The position numbers and the translations under genes are program-made. Below are positions 11,635 through 22,689 of a stretch of 64,000 nucleotides of DNA, piece by piece. Below the pieces are notes generated by a model, which saw only the letters and a program-made list of their open reading frames with translations, did not search any database and was not told the origin of the DNA. Positions within the stretch are counted from its first letter, which is position 1. The number at the start of each line of letters is the position of its first letter. Source of the stretch: Uloborus plumipes (taxonomy: Eukaryota; Arthropoda; Arachnida; Araneae; Uloboridae). The stretch spans positions 82,307-146,306 of the forward strand of contig JAXGGA010001604.1 of the NCBI GenBank assembly GCA_038373865.1, written 5' to 3'.

Positions 11635-13494
11635 TATATGAAATTTTAAAGGGTTTAGCTAATTTGAAAGACATGCCTGTACAAAGTAGTTACAAGATAA
11701 CTATGAGACTGAAAAGCAGCAAGCACAATTTAACTGTCATAATGTTTTGTAACTTGTTTTTGAAAATGTTCGTTGGCAAGAAAATCTATCTGTAATAAAT
11801 ATATTGTACGAAGTTAAAATTTTCACTTTAACATCCTAAATATAATTTTAATTTTAAGGAAATTATCAATGTATTCCAAATAGCGGTTAAATTCTTCGAT
11901 ATCATTTTTTACTCCTAATGAATGTACAATATGCATTTGTAAGTATGGGTATCCTTACTAGAATGGGTTTCAAGATTGCCTTTTTGTCACTACAAGAAAT
12001 AATGTTATGCTCATCATTTGACAGATTACTATCTTAAAAGGTCGAAAGGAAATTTTTCTCTTTCTGTGTGTGTGTGTGTGGGGGGGGGGGGATGATCTTC
12101 GAAATAATTTTAAAGAAATCTCTTTTAACTCAGCTATACCCGCCTCGTTATTTTCAATTTTATTTTTTAACTTGCTCTTCCCAGATCCAAAACTACTAAA
12201 AAAAAAAAAAAAACTGGAGAGTTTTTAAATACTAGTTTAAATATGCAAGTAACCTGAAAAGGAAGACAGTCAATTACTAATCGCGATTTGAAGTTTTATT
12301 GCTGGACATGGAAAAGGCGGTACCTAAACTCAAATTACGCTCTAAATAATTACGTGTTTCATTTCCAAATAAAAATATCACGAAGACGTTTTTTTCCCAG
12401 ATAATTTCGAATAGCAATAATCAAAGCTCATATTTTTCTATTTTTAATGTTGATACTTGAAACAAATGGTAATGCATTTCTGATTCAGCATTTTCCTTTT
12501 ATTCTAGATAAATATCGACTGTTAGTAGTTGAATTAAAAGAAAAAAAAGTCAGCACCCAGTCTCTGCCGTTCATTTGAACTTTGAACCGGCTTCAAGAAA
12601 AGGAGGAGGTTTTGATTACTAGAAGAAGTCTTGACCGAATTCGAAAATTCTTTTTTTATTTAAAAGGGCATATCTCACAGGTTGTCCCATGTCATCAGGT
12701 CTGGGTCTGATGGAGAGATCTTGGAGATGTAGAGGGAATAATTCAAGTTTTATGAGCACACTTGCAGCGAATTGTTGTTTCTTTGCTTATATCGTGTCAC
12801 ATACTGAACCGATTTTGACGATTCTTTTTTTAATAGATAAGGGGGTGATCCAACTTAGGTCCCATATCTTTGATTGCCCATATTTTTTCTTTGAAAAAAA
12901 AAGAGATGATTACAAACGAGTAAATGTCAAGTAATTTTTCCGATTAAATGATTAAATATGAAACCCCATTCTTAAAATAAGTGGTTGCCATAAAACAATA
13001 ATATTAATAGCAAGGAACATTTTGAATAAAGGCTTTTCCTGAAACACGAAATTCATTAATTATCATTGCCCCATAGTGGTCTTTATATCTTCATCTATAA
13101 AGGGGCCAAGTAAAGAGACATACGATACGACTTTTATCAACGACTCCTAAACACTAAATGCCTACTGCATTTGCTTCGCTACGGGAGACATTGGTTCCAC
13201 TTTGAGAGATACCTTGCGGCAATCCGATGATGCCTTTGTTATGGTGATAAAACCGAACAATATTCTTATTTCATTTTTTGATTGCCTAATTTTTGAATTT
13301 AAATCTAGAAATCCACCAATCGTTAATTTCTCTTGTTTCGAAGAACTCCAATAGATGGCAGTGCGTCGTGAACCAAGGGAGAAATTTTGCTCTGTGCTAA
13401 AAACCAGAAAGCAGCAGGTATTTAATTAAATTAGCACACAAATGAATTTCAGAGAGAAACAAGGATTAGTTTATAGGGACAATATATTAATGAA
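11635..13494. other. No gene seen; short low-complexity tracts
   Basis: Contains a GT/G tract (12066-12091) and an A tract (12198-12212). A weakly Helitron-like text at about 12690-12950 (GAACCGATTTTGACGATTC) has a diverged cousin at 22760-22800. A polypyrimidine-AG at 12490-12508 is followed by only about 22 open codons and is not called an exon. Confidence 0.4.
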
Positions 13495-14050
13495 GTAAAA
13501 TCTCATTACAGCGAATCCTAATACAACGAAATATCCATTTTAGCGAATAAATGCTCATGCCCGTTTCAATTGCCATTACATTACTTGAATTCCATTAGGG
13601 CGAAAGTCCCGTTACAAAAAAAAAAAAAAAAAAGAAAAAGAAAAAAATCCGTTCCCTTGAAACTCGTAGTAACGGGATTTCACTGTATTTCTTTCGTAAT
13701 TCCTAAAATTACCAAGGATTACCAATTCTGTTACAACGATTAATAATACAATGAAGCATCCGTTTTAGCGAAATAAATGTTTAGGCCTGTTTTAATTGCC
13801 ATTACGTTACTTGAATTCCATTATAATGGACAACATTTGTGCTCTCTTGAAGTTCGTGGTGACTAGACCTCCCTGTATTTCTATCTAAATTCCTAAAATT
13901 GACATGGTGGAGTCCTGTTACACCAAGTAACATTACAACGAGATATCCGTTTCAGCGAACTAAAAGCTCAGGCACGTTTTAATTTTCATTAAATTGCTTT
14001 AATTCCATTACAACGAAATTTTCACTGTAACGAAAAAAACTTCTGTTTGG
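13495..14050. repeat. Three tandem diverged copies of a pogo-like MITE body
   Basis: Units at about 13495-13720, 13721-13912 and 13913-14050 share the text ACAACGAAATATCCGTTTTA, then GCGAA..AAATGCTCA, then TTTAATTGCCATTA and TTGAATTCCATTA. The wording (ATTACAACGAA, CGTAGTAACGGGATTTCACTG) is that of Tigger/pogo-type termini. Each copy is degraded, and an A tract sits inside the first. Confidence 0.6.
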
Positions 14051-14061
14051 ATTTGACAGTA

Positions 14062-14440
14062 CACTGTAAAAAATGAATGTTGTTTTTACAGTATAATACA
14101 GCTGATTTAATAGTAATGGACTGCAAAAATTGATTAGTTTGCAGTAATAAACTGAAATATTGCTAATTTTACAGCAATAAAATGTAAAATTGATAATTTG
14201 ACTGTTTATTACTGAGCATTTTACAGTTTTAAATTTGAACCTCTGCTACCAGTATTATACTCTTATTTTTACAGTATAATACAGCTAAATTTTACGGCAA
14301 TAAACTGTGAAATTGCTAACTTTACGGTAAGAAACTGTAAAATTGTAGTTTTAGTTTATTATTGTGTAATCTAAAGTTTTAAATTGGAACCTCGGCTGCC
14401 AGTATTATACTATAAAAAAAAACTGTTTTTTTTTGCAGTG
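14062..14440. mobile_element. MITE-ACT copy 1 (TA-flanked, internally repetitive)
   Basis: This is the reference copy of the commonest family in the window. The termini are CACTGTAAAAAATGAATG and TTTTTTGCAGTG, flanked by TA on both sides (14060-61, 14441-42), so the target is that of Tc1/mariner-type elements. The body alternates AATAAACTGTAAAATTGC with its complement, plus a conserved GGAACCTCNGCTGCCAGTAT near one end. Non-coding. Confidence 0.85.
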
Positions 14441-14955
14441 TATAACTTTCGCTAGCAAGCATGAAGGTATAGAATACTTTTACTCGATCGCAAAGTTTAA
14501 ATAAACATTGAAAGATATAATCAGCATTTCATTCCTGCTGCTAAAGGACTGATTTAGCTTACCGAATCTGAAAGTTAAGATCATCTTCAATTTATAACCC
14601 ATGAAAATGGAGCTTAATGATTCCCTAATGAGTTTCCAGGGAGATTAAGGGCGCCGATGATGGGTTACATTAAGTCAAAACGCTTGTCAACTGAGACGTG
14701 TCGAAATGCGTAATTTTGTTTCGAGATTAAACTCCGATATGATATTATTAATCTCTCAAAAATCCCTCACATAAAGCGAGATTAAACTTTGATATGATAT
14801 TATTAATCACTTGAAATTAACACTAACACTAAGAGAGTGTTGGATCAATGTATAAGAAGAGCTGCTGATGCTAATGATGAGGTAATTAAGTAATTGACAT
14901 AATATTTACTTACTATGCACTTGATGTGGTGGACTTTTATCAGTAAATACTTCTA

Positions 14956-15718
14956 TACTGCAAAAAATGAACTGCTGTTTTTACAGTGTAATACTGGCAG
15001 CCGAGGTTCCAGTTTAAAACTGTAAAATGTACAGTAATAAACTGTAAAACTAGCAGTTTTGCATTTTCTTACTGCAAAGTTAGTAATTTTACAGTATATT
15101 ACATATATGTGATTCTGCAGTCAATTGGCAGAAATCAGCCAATTTGATTGGCAAAACATAGTTCTGTCTTTCTACCGATCTGCCTTAAAAAAATTCCCAA
15201 CCGCTATAAAATTTTCATTCCATTTAAAATTTCTACGATATCTAGACAAAGATAATGGGAGGTGACGGCGATCTATCCAATTTTTTTTTAAGGGGACATT
15301 TTTCGATTGCTTGGTCTTGGCTGGAAATTTCCATTTGAAAAAATAAAATAAAATAAAACAGAGTTAGAGAAACCAAAATGATAAAAAAAAAATATAATAC
15401 ATTTTTTACTAAATACATTTAATGGCACTTTTGCCCTTCAAACCAACCAGTCACAACATATCAAATATTTTCAGCCAAATTGTTTTGAAAGTAATCACAT
15501 GTATGATATTGCCGTATAATTAAGCTGTATTATACTGTAAAAACAACAGTATAATACTGACAACAGAAGTTCCAGTTTAAAACTGTAAAATGCAATGTAA
15601 TAAAGTTTAAAATTAGCAATTTTACAGTTTATTACTGCAAAATTAGCACTTTTCACAATTTATCACTATAAAATTAGCTGTATTATACTGTAAAAACAAC
15701 ATTCATTTTTTTACAGTG
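14956..15718. mobile_element. MITE-ACT copy 2, interrupted
   Basis: Starts TACTGCAAAAAATGAACTG and ends TTACAGTG followed by TA. It is in the opposite orientation to copy 1. It is split by the element at 15101-15506; removing that restores ACAGTATATTGCCGTA as in copy 4. Confidence 0.8.
15101..15506. mobile_element. 406-bp MITE with TATT duplication, nested in MITE-ACT
   Basis: The termini ACATATATGTGATTCTG and (complement) TCATACATGTGATTAC are flanked by TATT at 15097-15100 and 15507-15510. The left terminus resembles that of element E1 (TATATGGGTGATTCTAC). No coding and no iterated phrase. Confidence 0.65.
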
Positions 15719-16365
15719 TAACTGGTTAGTATTACAGAAAAAAATGTATAAGAAGTCACTCTTAGAGAGCTTTAAACCGACTGATTGCAGTTGTAGCCGA
15801 TTGCAGTTTTTTTAATGTCAAAGCTGTTAGTATTAGTCCCAGCGTGCCTTTTATGCTGGGCAAAACATGGCGGAAATTCCCTGCTATACCCAGAAATTGT
15901 GAATTCTTATTCTAACAGATTAAAAACTAATTAAATGCTTTTTGGTTTAACTGCCTATATTTAATGTGTTTTATTTTCCACCACCCCTTTCTAATACCAA
16001 ACTGGATTCCAATTTCAAATAAACTGAACATTTTGTGTGAATGCCTTTTAGGAAAATAATTCAAAAGAATTTTTCTTCAATATTTTAAAGAGATCTTGTG
16101 TTTAAACTAGTTTAACAAATCGACATTCAAATATATTGCTGGTTTGAAAAATACAATTATTTTTCTTGTTTTTATTCTTCATAAAAAGTTGAATTTGTTA
16201 AATTTCCGTATGGAGCATTTGGTAAACTGGCAGATTTGTTAAACTTGCAACATTTTTGATCATTATTGCATTTAAGTTCAGAAAACGAAGAAATATTGTG
16301 CGCAATATATATTCATGCATACGCATATTATAGTATACGTACGTATATTATAGCTCTATATAAAG
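15719..16365. other. No gene or clear repeat
   Basis: AT-rich. A short imperfect inverted motif (ATTATAGTATACGTACGTATATTATAG) lies near 16326-16352. Nothing else stands out. Confidence 0.4.
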
Positions 16366-16434
16366 CAGTAAGTAACCGCCCCTAAGCCAGGACTAAGGCA
16401 GAAATAAGCAATACACCACCAACTCGTTATTCCA

Positions 16435-16478
16435 TCCATGGACTATTTTCGTGCATTTTACCACTCGTCAGCATGCAA
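16435..16478 (-). ncRNA. Degraded hammerhead ribozyme
   Basis: On the minus strand: CAUG, CUGACGA, stem II GUG with CAC, GAA, then AAUAGUC, and CAUG closing stem I (4 bp). The conserved CUGANGA and GAA boxes are present. Stem III has an A-G mismatch in place of its second pair, and stems I and II are shortened. It was probably functional once and is impaired now. Confidence 0.5.
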
Positions 16479-16573
16479 TAGGAATTGAACGAGCTGGAGG
16501 CAGAAATCCTCTTATAGAGCAAAGAGAGCCAAAAAAAAACTGGTAGCTAATGTGAATAAGCTTTTACTCGAGC

Positions 16574-17132
16574 CAGTGGCGTACCTATGGGGGGTGTTTT
16601 GGGGACAAACCCCCCCCCCCCCCCCGAAACGTTGGTCCAAAAATGCAAAAATGAGATGAAAAAATATATAACTCCTAGAATGAAAAAGTACGATTCTCCA
16701 GCGAATATCATTGTGTTACAGACTTCATTGCCATCCCCCTCCCTTTCCCAGAACCATTAAGGATTGTCTTTTTTAGGAAATAAATGTCAAAATTTTCCGG
16801 AGGTAGTCCTCCAAACCTCCCATTATGATCGAAATTCGTCTGAAATTGCGTTTTTGGAACTGAAATTTCGGAAAAAATCGCTGGGAAGAATTTCTGTATC
16901 CTATCATTTTCTTTCACATTATTAAAAATGCCGACAATCGTGTTTTACTGACTGAGGAAGAGATTGAACATCACCAAGATAGTCTAGAATGGAGTTTTTA
17001 GAGGTGCAATTCATGAAAATTTCAGGGGGCGAACCCCCGGACCCCCCTTTAATTTTTCTACAGTAATATTTCTTTACTCTTTAAAAAGCTGTCTGGTTTA
17101 TCGAACTTCGGAAGTACGTATTTTCAAGTGCG

Positions 17133-17219
<87 letters not shown>

Positions 17220-17327
17220 CATACATGCAAAGTGTGGGTAAAAAGGGGTTGCCCCCCCCGCCCGTTTTTTAAACGTGACGACTTAGAATATAACCCCCCC
17301 TGAAACCAACGAGTAGTTACGCCACTG
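16574..17327. mobile_element. hAT-type MITE, 754 bp, perfect 8-bp duplication
   Basis: Starts CAGTGGCGTACCTA and ends TAGTTACGCCACTG. It is flanked by exact ACTCGAGC at 16566-16573 and 17328-17335. The 8-bp duplication and CAGTGGCG ends fit hAT. The interior is GC-skewed (G and C runs at 16590-16625, 17025-17045 and 17250-17300) and contains an AT microsatellite. There is no transposase. Confidence 0.92.
17133..17212. repeat. (AT)n microsatellite inside the hAT MITE
   Basis: An uninterrupted alternating tract of about 80 bp, followed by ACACATACATACATG. Confidence 0.95.
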
Positions 17328-17474
17328 ACTCGAGCCTTGCCTCAAAAGGTTCGAGTTGTAGCGTACCAAGTGCGGTCGCTCGCTGGTAATCTAATTTTCA
17401 CATTAGCTACCAGATTTTGTTGGCTCTCTTTGCTCTATAAGAGGATTTCTTCCTCCAGCTCGTTTAATTCCGGT

Positions 17475-17520
17475 TCCATGCTGATGAGTGCATAATAAGC
17501 ACGAAACTGCTGTCCATGGA
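17475..17520 (+). ncRNA. Complete type I hammerhead self-cleaving ribozyme
   Basis: The parts in order are: stem I UCCAUG (17475-17480); core CUGAUGA (17481-17487); stem II GUGC, loop AUAAUAA, GCAC (17488-17502); core GAA (17503-17505); stem III AC, loop UGCU, GU (17506-17513); cleavage base C17 at 17514; stem I CAUGGA (17515-17520). All conserved core positions are intact, both helices I and II pair perfectly, and stem III has only two pairs. Cleavage is predicted after 17514. Minimal stem III is the form described for hammerheads of Penelope-like elements and animal retrozymes. Activity has not been shown. Confidence 0.85.
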
Positions 17521-17556
17521 TGGAATAAATGAGTTTGTGGTGTATTGATTAATAAG

Positions 17557-18071
17557 TTCTAAAGTCTAATAAAAAAAGTTTTTACCTCGGCTCATAGAAA
17601 CAAATCCAAAAGTCTTTTTAAAAAGCCCCATTTGACCTAATATACTTGCCAGAGCCAATGATTTTATTGTTTGAAGCATTTTTCAAATGCAATTTTTTTT
17701 AGCACCGGGAATCATGTTGTCAATTTTCCCTTTCATCTTTTCTGTCCTCACATATCTGTCATTGAAGTGAAAGTTTAAACTTTAAGCTCCTTACCCACCA
17801 GATAAAGGTCTTCGTGATTTTATCTCTTTTCAAAGTTTTAAATTTAGCCTAAAAGAAGGAAACATGACGACAATGAAGTGAAAAAAGAAATGCAACAAGT
17901 TAGCACTCTACGAAGCAAGTGCACTCATCTTCAAAAAATGTTTTTAAATTTGAAACATACGAAAGATAATTTTTCTTTCTTCAATCTCCGAGATTGGTGT
18001 AGGAAAAACTACAGTGAAAAAGAAAACTTCTTTAGTTGGATTTATTACTCAGCTGATTATCTACATAGTCA
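17557..18071. other. No gene or recognised repeat
   Basis: AT-rich. A frame at 17878-18120 runs into the neighbouring MITE and has no recognisable motif. Confidence 0.4.
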
Positions 18072-18430
18072 CACTGTAAAAAATAGATGTTTTTTCAGTA
18101 TAATACAGCTAATTTTATAGTAACAAACTGTAAAAACTACTACTTTTACAGTAACAAACTAAAAATGCTAATTTAACACTAATAAACTGCAAAATTGCTG
18201 CTTTACGGTAATAAACTGTACAATTGCTAATTTTACTGTTTATTACTGTGCATTATACAGTTTTAAACTCGAACATGTGCGGCCGGTATTTTACTGCTGT
18301 TTTTACACTTGTTGTTTTAATACTGGCTAAATGCTAAATTTTACGGTAATAAACTGTGAAATTTCTAACTTTACGGTAAGAAATTGTGAAATTGCTAGTT
18401 TTACAGTTTATTTCTGTGCATTTTATATTT
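18072..18430. mobile_element. MITE-ACT copy 3, right end missing
   Basis: The left terminus is CACTGTAAAAAATAGATG. The body is of the ACTGTAAAATTGC type. The copy ends without the CAGTG terminus after GTGCATTTTATATTTGG. Confidence 0.75.
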
Positions 18431-18463
18431 GGACAATTTAGGATAATTACTTTGGCATCTGTA

Positions 18464-18832
18464 CACTGTAAGAAATAGTTATTGTTTTTATAGTATAATA
18501 CCGCAAATTTTATAGTAATAGAGTGTAGAAATTGATAATTTTACACTAATAAACTGTAAAATTGCTCCTTTACAGTAATAAACTGTGCATAGTACAGTTT
18601 TAAACTGGAACCTGTGCTGGCAGTAATATACTGTTATTTTTACAGTATAATACGGTTAATTTTGTGGTAATAAACTGTAAAATTGTTTTAATAAACTAAA
18701 ATTGCTGTTTTACAGTAATAAACTGTAAAATTGCTGATTTTACTGTTCATTACCGTGCATTTTACAGTTTTAAACTGGAACCTCTGCTGCCAGTATTATA
18801 CTGTAAAAAACAACAGTTCCTTTTTTGCAGTG
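18464..18832. mobile_element. MITE-ACT copy 4
   Basis: From CACTGTAAGAAATAG, preceded by TA, to CCTTTTTTGCAGTG. It lies in the same orientation only 33 bp after copy 3, a near-tandem pair. Confidence 0.8.
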
Positions 18833-19305
18833 CGCCGTTCTAATAAAACAGTTATATGCCATAGTAATTTTAAAGGCCCTAAATCCAAGTTCTGCCGCAA
18901 TTCATGTTAAGATTTTTGGTATGTGCTCAAAGACATAGTTGTCAAAGAAATTTAAAATGTTGTTCCAGCAGGGTTCTGTTTATGAGCTAAAAGACTTCAA
19001 AAATATAATAGTACTAGCGGTACCCGCACGGCTTTGCCCGTGGTATAAAATTAAAAGTTCATTTGTAAAATAATTGATATAGCAGAAAAAATGCTCTATT
19101 TTAGTTTTATTCAACTATAATTCCTTCAAAGTGATATAAAGATCTGATATGGACCCCACACTACTTAATTTTACGTGTAAATTTCTTAGTAGATGCCTTA
19201 AGTGCTAAAATAGTGCTTGGAGTGAGCAAGATAACAATTCAAACATTTGTATCCCTAGTTTGCTACGAAACAATGGAAAAAAAATGTTTTACAATGATTT
19301 ATCTC

Positions 19306-19560
19306 CTAAATATCATCGATTTTAACATCATTCAGTGGATTTTTCGCAAAATATCGCCAACAGCGCCAAATTGAACCTAAATAAAAAAAAAAATTTTTTT
19401 TTCGCCAATTGGCGTCAAATACTTGGCGATCAAAAACTTGGCGATATATCGCCAAGTGGTCGCGCCAATTCATATCACCTTGCATTGAAAACACTGATTT
19501 ACCCGACAAATGGGGTAAAACACCCCCTTGGAACATTCGAATGCAACCCCAAGGGAGATG
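19306..19560 (-). repeat. TGGCGA-rich repeat, inverted copy of 61965-62255
   Basis: Contains several CGCCAA/TTGGCG words, including the perfect palindrome ACTTGGCGATATATCGCCAAGT (19436-19457, 22 bp). Outer text such as AACATCATTCAGTG and GGGGTAAA..CCCC..TTGGAACATTCGAATG matches 61965-62255 in the opposite orientation. Confidence 0.6.
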
Positions 19561-19892
19561 GACAAAAATAAGCCAAATGAGAAAATAAGAACAGTTTTGT
19601 TGATAACAGGAACCAACAGAAATCTTACCAAAGTTTAAGAGAAGAAGAAAGTTTTCTTTCCTAGCTTAAAAAACAAAACAATACATTTTCCGAAATGAAA
19701 CACTTTAAAAAAACGATGCAATATCGCAATTGATACGATATTTCGTTAATCTGTGCTTTAGGTACCCTTTTCTCGCTAAATGAACGATAGGCGCGCCAAG
19801 CGTGGTAACCCTAGCTATTTGGCGTAGTTGACTTTTTGAAAACGCGCCAAGCAGGGTCCCAAAGCATCTTCACCGCTTCACCGGGAAAAAGA

Positions 19893-19985
19893 CAGGGTTG
19901 CCAGAGAATTGGAACAAAAAAAAACTACGCCTCCTCTAAAAAAATATTACAAAATACTACTGTTTCCAAACGTTGCCAAAATCAA
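19893..19985. mobile_element. Fragment of CAGGGTTGCCA MITE
   Basis: Starts CAGGGTTGCCAGAG and continues with ACTACGCCTCCTC, AAAATACTACTG. It is a partial, diverged copy of the unit at 20069-20180. Confidence 0.45.
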
Positions 19986-20068
19986 TGTTGCTAAAATGCG
20001 AAATCTATGAAAATGAAGAAAAAAAAAATCCGCCAAATCTTTTAATTAAGTCATTAGTGTATTGGAAA

Positions 20069-20180
20069 CAGGGTTGCCAGAAACATACTACGCTCCTTAT
20101 TTGGGCCGAAAAAATACTACCGTAGAATCAAAAATACTACGTCTGGCCGTAGCCTACGAAGATAGACGCTGGCAACCCTG
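20069..20180. mobile_element. 112-bp hAT-like MITE
   Basis: CAGGGTTGCCAG at the left and CTGGCAACCCTG at the right form inverted ends. The interior repeats ACTACG-type words. A clean 8-bp duplication is not visible, so the superfamily is tentative. Confidence 0.55.
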
Positions 20181-20962
20181 GAAAAAGAAAGAAACAAAAA
20201 TAAGTATGAACACGTAACCATAGTAACAACATGAAAAATTGATTTCCGTTGATAAAATAATTCATTTTATCTCTCTTTTCAAACAAATTTTATTCTAAAG
20301 TTCAACCATTTTAGAATCGTTTGGCTTGGTTTACTGAAGGTAAGCCTTGAATTGCGGGATTCTAAAAACAATTGTTACAGCTCTCCTGATGATCGTAGAA
20401 ACTTCGAAAAAACTTCATTTTGTGCAGAAAATTCCAAGCTTTCGAATGACATAAGACTTGAAAATGTGTGTGAAATATTTCTTCCCTATTTTATCGAATT
20501 TCCGCTAAGAATTCGAATAGAAAAAGAACGAAATGGAATGTTCGAAAAATCGCTTCGAGGTGCAAAACTACATGCTACAAACTAATTTTGTGCCAAGTGG
20601 CATGAAAATCGACCGAACGGTTTTGGCGCTACGCGCGTAACAGACAGACAGAAAGAAGGACAGACAGAACCACCTTCAGCTTTATTATTAGTAGAGAAGA
20701 GATAGAGAAGATAGAGAAGAGATAGATATTTACGGAGGCTAAAAATTTATGTCTTCTTGTTTTCCTCAGCATATTTTTTCAGTGGAGATAGAGCTTTCCT
20801 TCTAATGACGGTTGTGTTGTCGCAACATAGCGCTAACTATGTTGTGATATAGCACTACAGCACAGCAGCCAGGACTGATGATAAAGTGAAGTGTGTACAC
20901 TAAATTGAACGTTGAAGCCATTCTTAAAATCGCTGACAATCTAAACAATTCAACATTTGCTG

Positions 20963-21490
20963 CACTGCAAAAAATGAACTGTTGTCTTTACAGTATAAAA
21001 CTGACAGCCGAAGTTTCAATATAAAACTGTAAAATGCACAGTAACAAACTGTTAAACTAGTAATTTTACAGTTCCTTAATGATTGATAATTATTTTTTTT
21101 TCAACTACAAGGCAAAAAAAAAAAAAAAAAACTAATGTTTTTTTCAGCATAATACTGTACCAATTAAAGACTAAAATGTGTTAGTAATAAACTAAAACTA
21201 GCCATTTTACAGTTTCTTAAAGTTAAGTTAGAAATTTTACAGTTTATTGCCGTAAAACTTAGCTGTATTATACAGCGAAAACAGCGGTATAATACCTCTG
21301 AACAGGCCTGAACAGATACCTCTAAACAGGAACCTCTGGCAGCAGAGGTTCCAATTTAAAACTAAAAAGCACAGTAATAAACTAAAATTAGCAATTTTAC
21401 AGTTTATTACTGGAAAATTAGCAATTTTCAGTTAATTACTATGAAATTAGATGTATTATACTGAAGAAACAACATTCATTTTTTACAGTG
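20963..21490. mobile_element. MITE-ACT copy 5, composite
   Basis: From CACTGCAAAAAATGAACTG to CATTTTTTACAGTG. The middle contains a second, partial unit starting near 21100 (TTTTCAACTACAAGGC), which is also the start of the copy at 27178. This copy is therefore a chimera or nested pair. An A tract lies at 21115-21130. Confidence 0.75.
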
Positions 21491-21574
21491 TGTGTGGAAG
21501 CATGACCGATAATTTGCAGATGTGGCAGGGTTGTGGGAAGCTTATGCCCACAAACGAAGTTATTGACGAAGGAA

Positions 21575-21800
21575 CAAGAACTGTTGTTTGGAGGAAGACT
21601 ACAGTGTCTTTCCAGCCCCTAAGACCTGGCTGCCTATAATTTCTTCTTGTTCTCCCACTTTAAGAAAAGCTCCAAAAGGAAATCTTAAAGACGTCCCGGT
21701 CAAAGAGTTCCACAATGCTTTCTAGGCATTGAAGTTTGCGACTGCGCAATTATATTGATGCAAAAGGTTCATATTTGAAGAGTTTTAGTAGTTTGTACAT
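21575..21800 (+). pseudogene. Mariner transposase C-terminal fragment
   Basis: In one frame the sequence reads DLAAYNFFLFSHFKKSSKR; after a frame change it reads KAPKGNLKDVPVKEFHNAF and further KRFIFEEF. This matches the end of mariner transposases (YSPDLAPCDFFLFP..K.., then ALKDV...EF..AFEAW, then YFE). The last catalytic Asp in the PCD position is Asn here, and several stops intervene. The polypyrimidine run inside it is coding for FFLF and is not a splice site. Confidence 0.6.
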
Positions 21801-22689
21801 ATTGAATCTGTAAATATTTTTTTATGAAGCCATGCTTATTACTTTGATAAATCACCCTGCATGTAATAGAGGCTTTGAAAAGTTCTTTTTTAAAGTTTTT
21901 TCTTTTTTTTTATATGAGGCAGTATATATACCATGAAAAATGCAAATAATTCAGTATGTGAACGTGGAAGAATCTTAATATTTTAAAGAGCAGATGAAAC
22001 GGCATTTTATCTCATTAAAACTAGTAACTAAAAGAAACCTTTCAGTTTGAAAATTCTCAAAAGATAAATGAAAAAATAAAGTTTAAAAAAACGAATTTTA
22101 TAGCAAAGAATGGAAATGGTCACATAAATTTATATCAATCGTGAAATGCATTTACAGTAAACAGTAATAGGTAGGAATAGAATGATATAATTAAAGACTG
22201 AAGAAATTATTAAGATATGGAAACAGAAAAAAGTATTCTCATTAGAAACTGACCGTTTTGAAATGCTTAAACTTTTAATGATTCTTTTTTGACAGATTTT
22301 TTTTTTTGCCTTTTGTCTGAAAAATGGTGTGGCATTTGGATAATGAAGCGGTATTTCGTTTGTCTTAAATATTAGTGTCATTTTTTGAATCATACTCTAG
22401 ATTTATGCAAATATTTTGAATAATTAGGAGCTTTGCTTATCCGAAACGGTTCCTATTCTAATTAGTGTAAGTTAAAGAAGCTCTGAAGACTAACCTGCAT
22501 TTATACATGAATATTTATTACATACCGCTAACTTTTTTTGTTGTTCACTATTTTCTAAAGTTATAATAATTTTTTTTTTCTTTTAAATCGTTTGTTAAGC
22601 GCTCAATTCTTTGCATTTTGCTGATTTTCCATCAAATGATATGGTTGAGTTCAAATCAATATGAAGCGTTTATTCTTTCAGTTATGATT
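21801..22689. other. No gene or recognised repeat
   Basis: AT-rich, with T and A tracts. A minus-strand frame at 22130-22393 has no recognisable content. Confidence 0.4.

Larger units (their letters stand above)
16366..17556. mobile_element. Palindromic hammerhead-bearing element 1, split by a hAT MITE
   Basis: Inverted arms at about 16410-16550 and 17395-17550 share CCTCTTATAGAGCAAAGAGA, GCC and ACTGGTAGCTAATGTGAA or complements. Each arm carries a hammerhead core (plus strand 17475-17520; minus strand about 16435-16478). The spacer is interrupted at ACTCGAGC by the hAT element 16574-17327. The left edge AGCAGTAAGTAACCGCCCCT is shared with the second such element at 46118. No protein is encoded. 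By architecture it resembles non-autonomous Penelope-like units or animal retrozymes (inference). Confidence 0.7.
19014..20695 (-). mobile_element. Helitron, 1.68 kb
   Basis: The minus-strand 5' end is TCTACTAATAATAAAGCTGA at 20695, followed by a GTCTGTCTGT-rich stretch. The 3' end at 19014 is a CACGGGCAAAGCCGTG hairpin, then CGGGTACCG and CTAG. It is non-coding and contains or is invaded by the TGGCGA-type repeat (19306-19560) and hAT-like MITEs (19893, 20069). The text near the 5' end (CGAACGGTTTTGGCGC, GCGTAACAGACAGACAG) is Helitron-typical. Confidence 0.65.

Noticed and set aside
12490..12590. Exon after TTCCTTTTATTCTAG
   Set aside because: Only about 22 open codons, no donor and no recognisable content.
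21625..21720. Terminal exon after a strong polypyrimidine-AG
   Set aside because: The pyrimidine tract encodes FFLF of a mariner transposase remnant, and the following frame is the transposase C-terminus.
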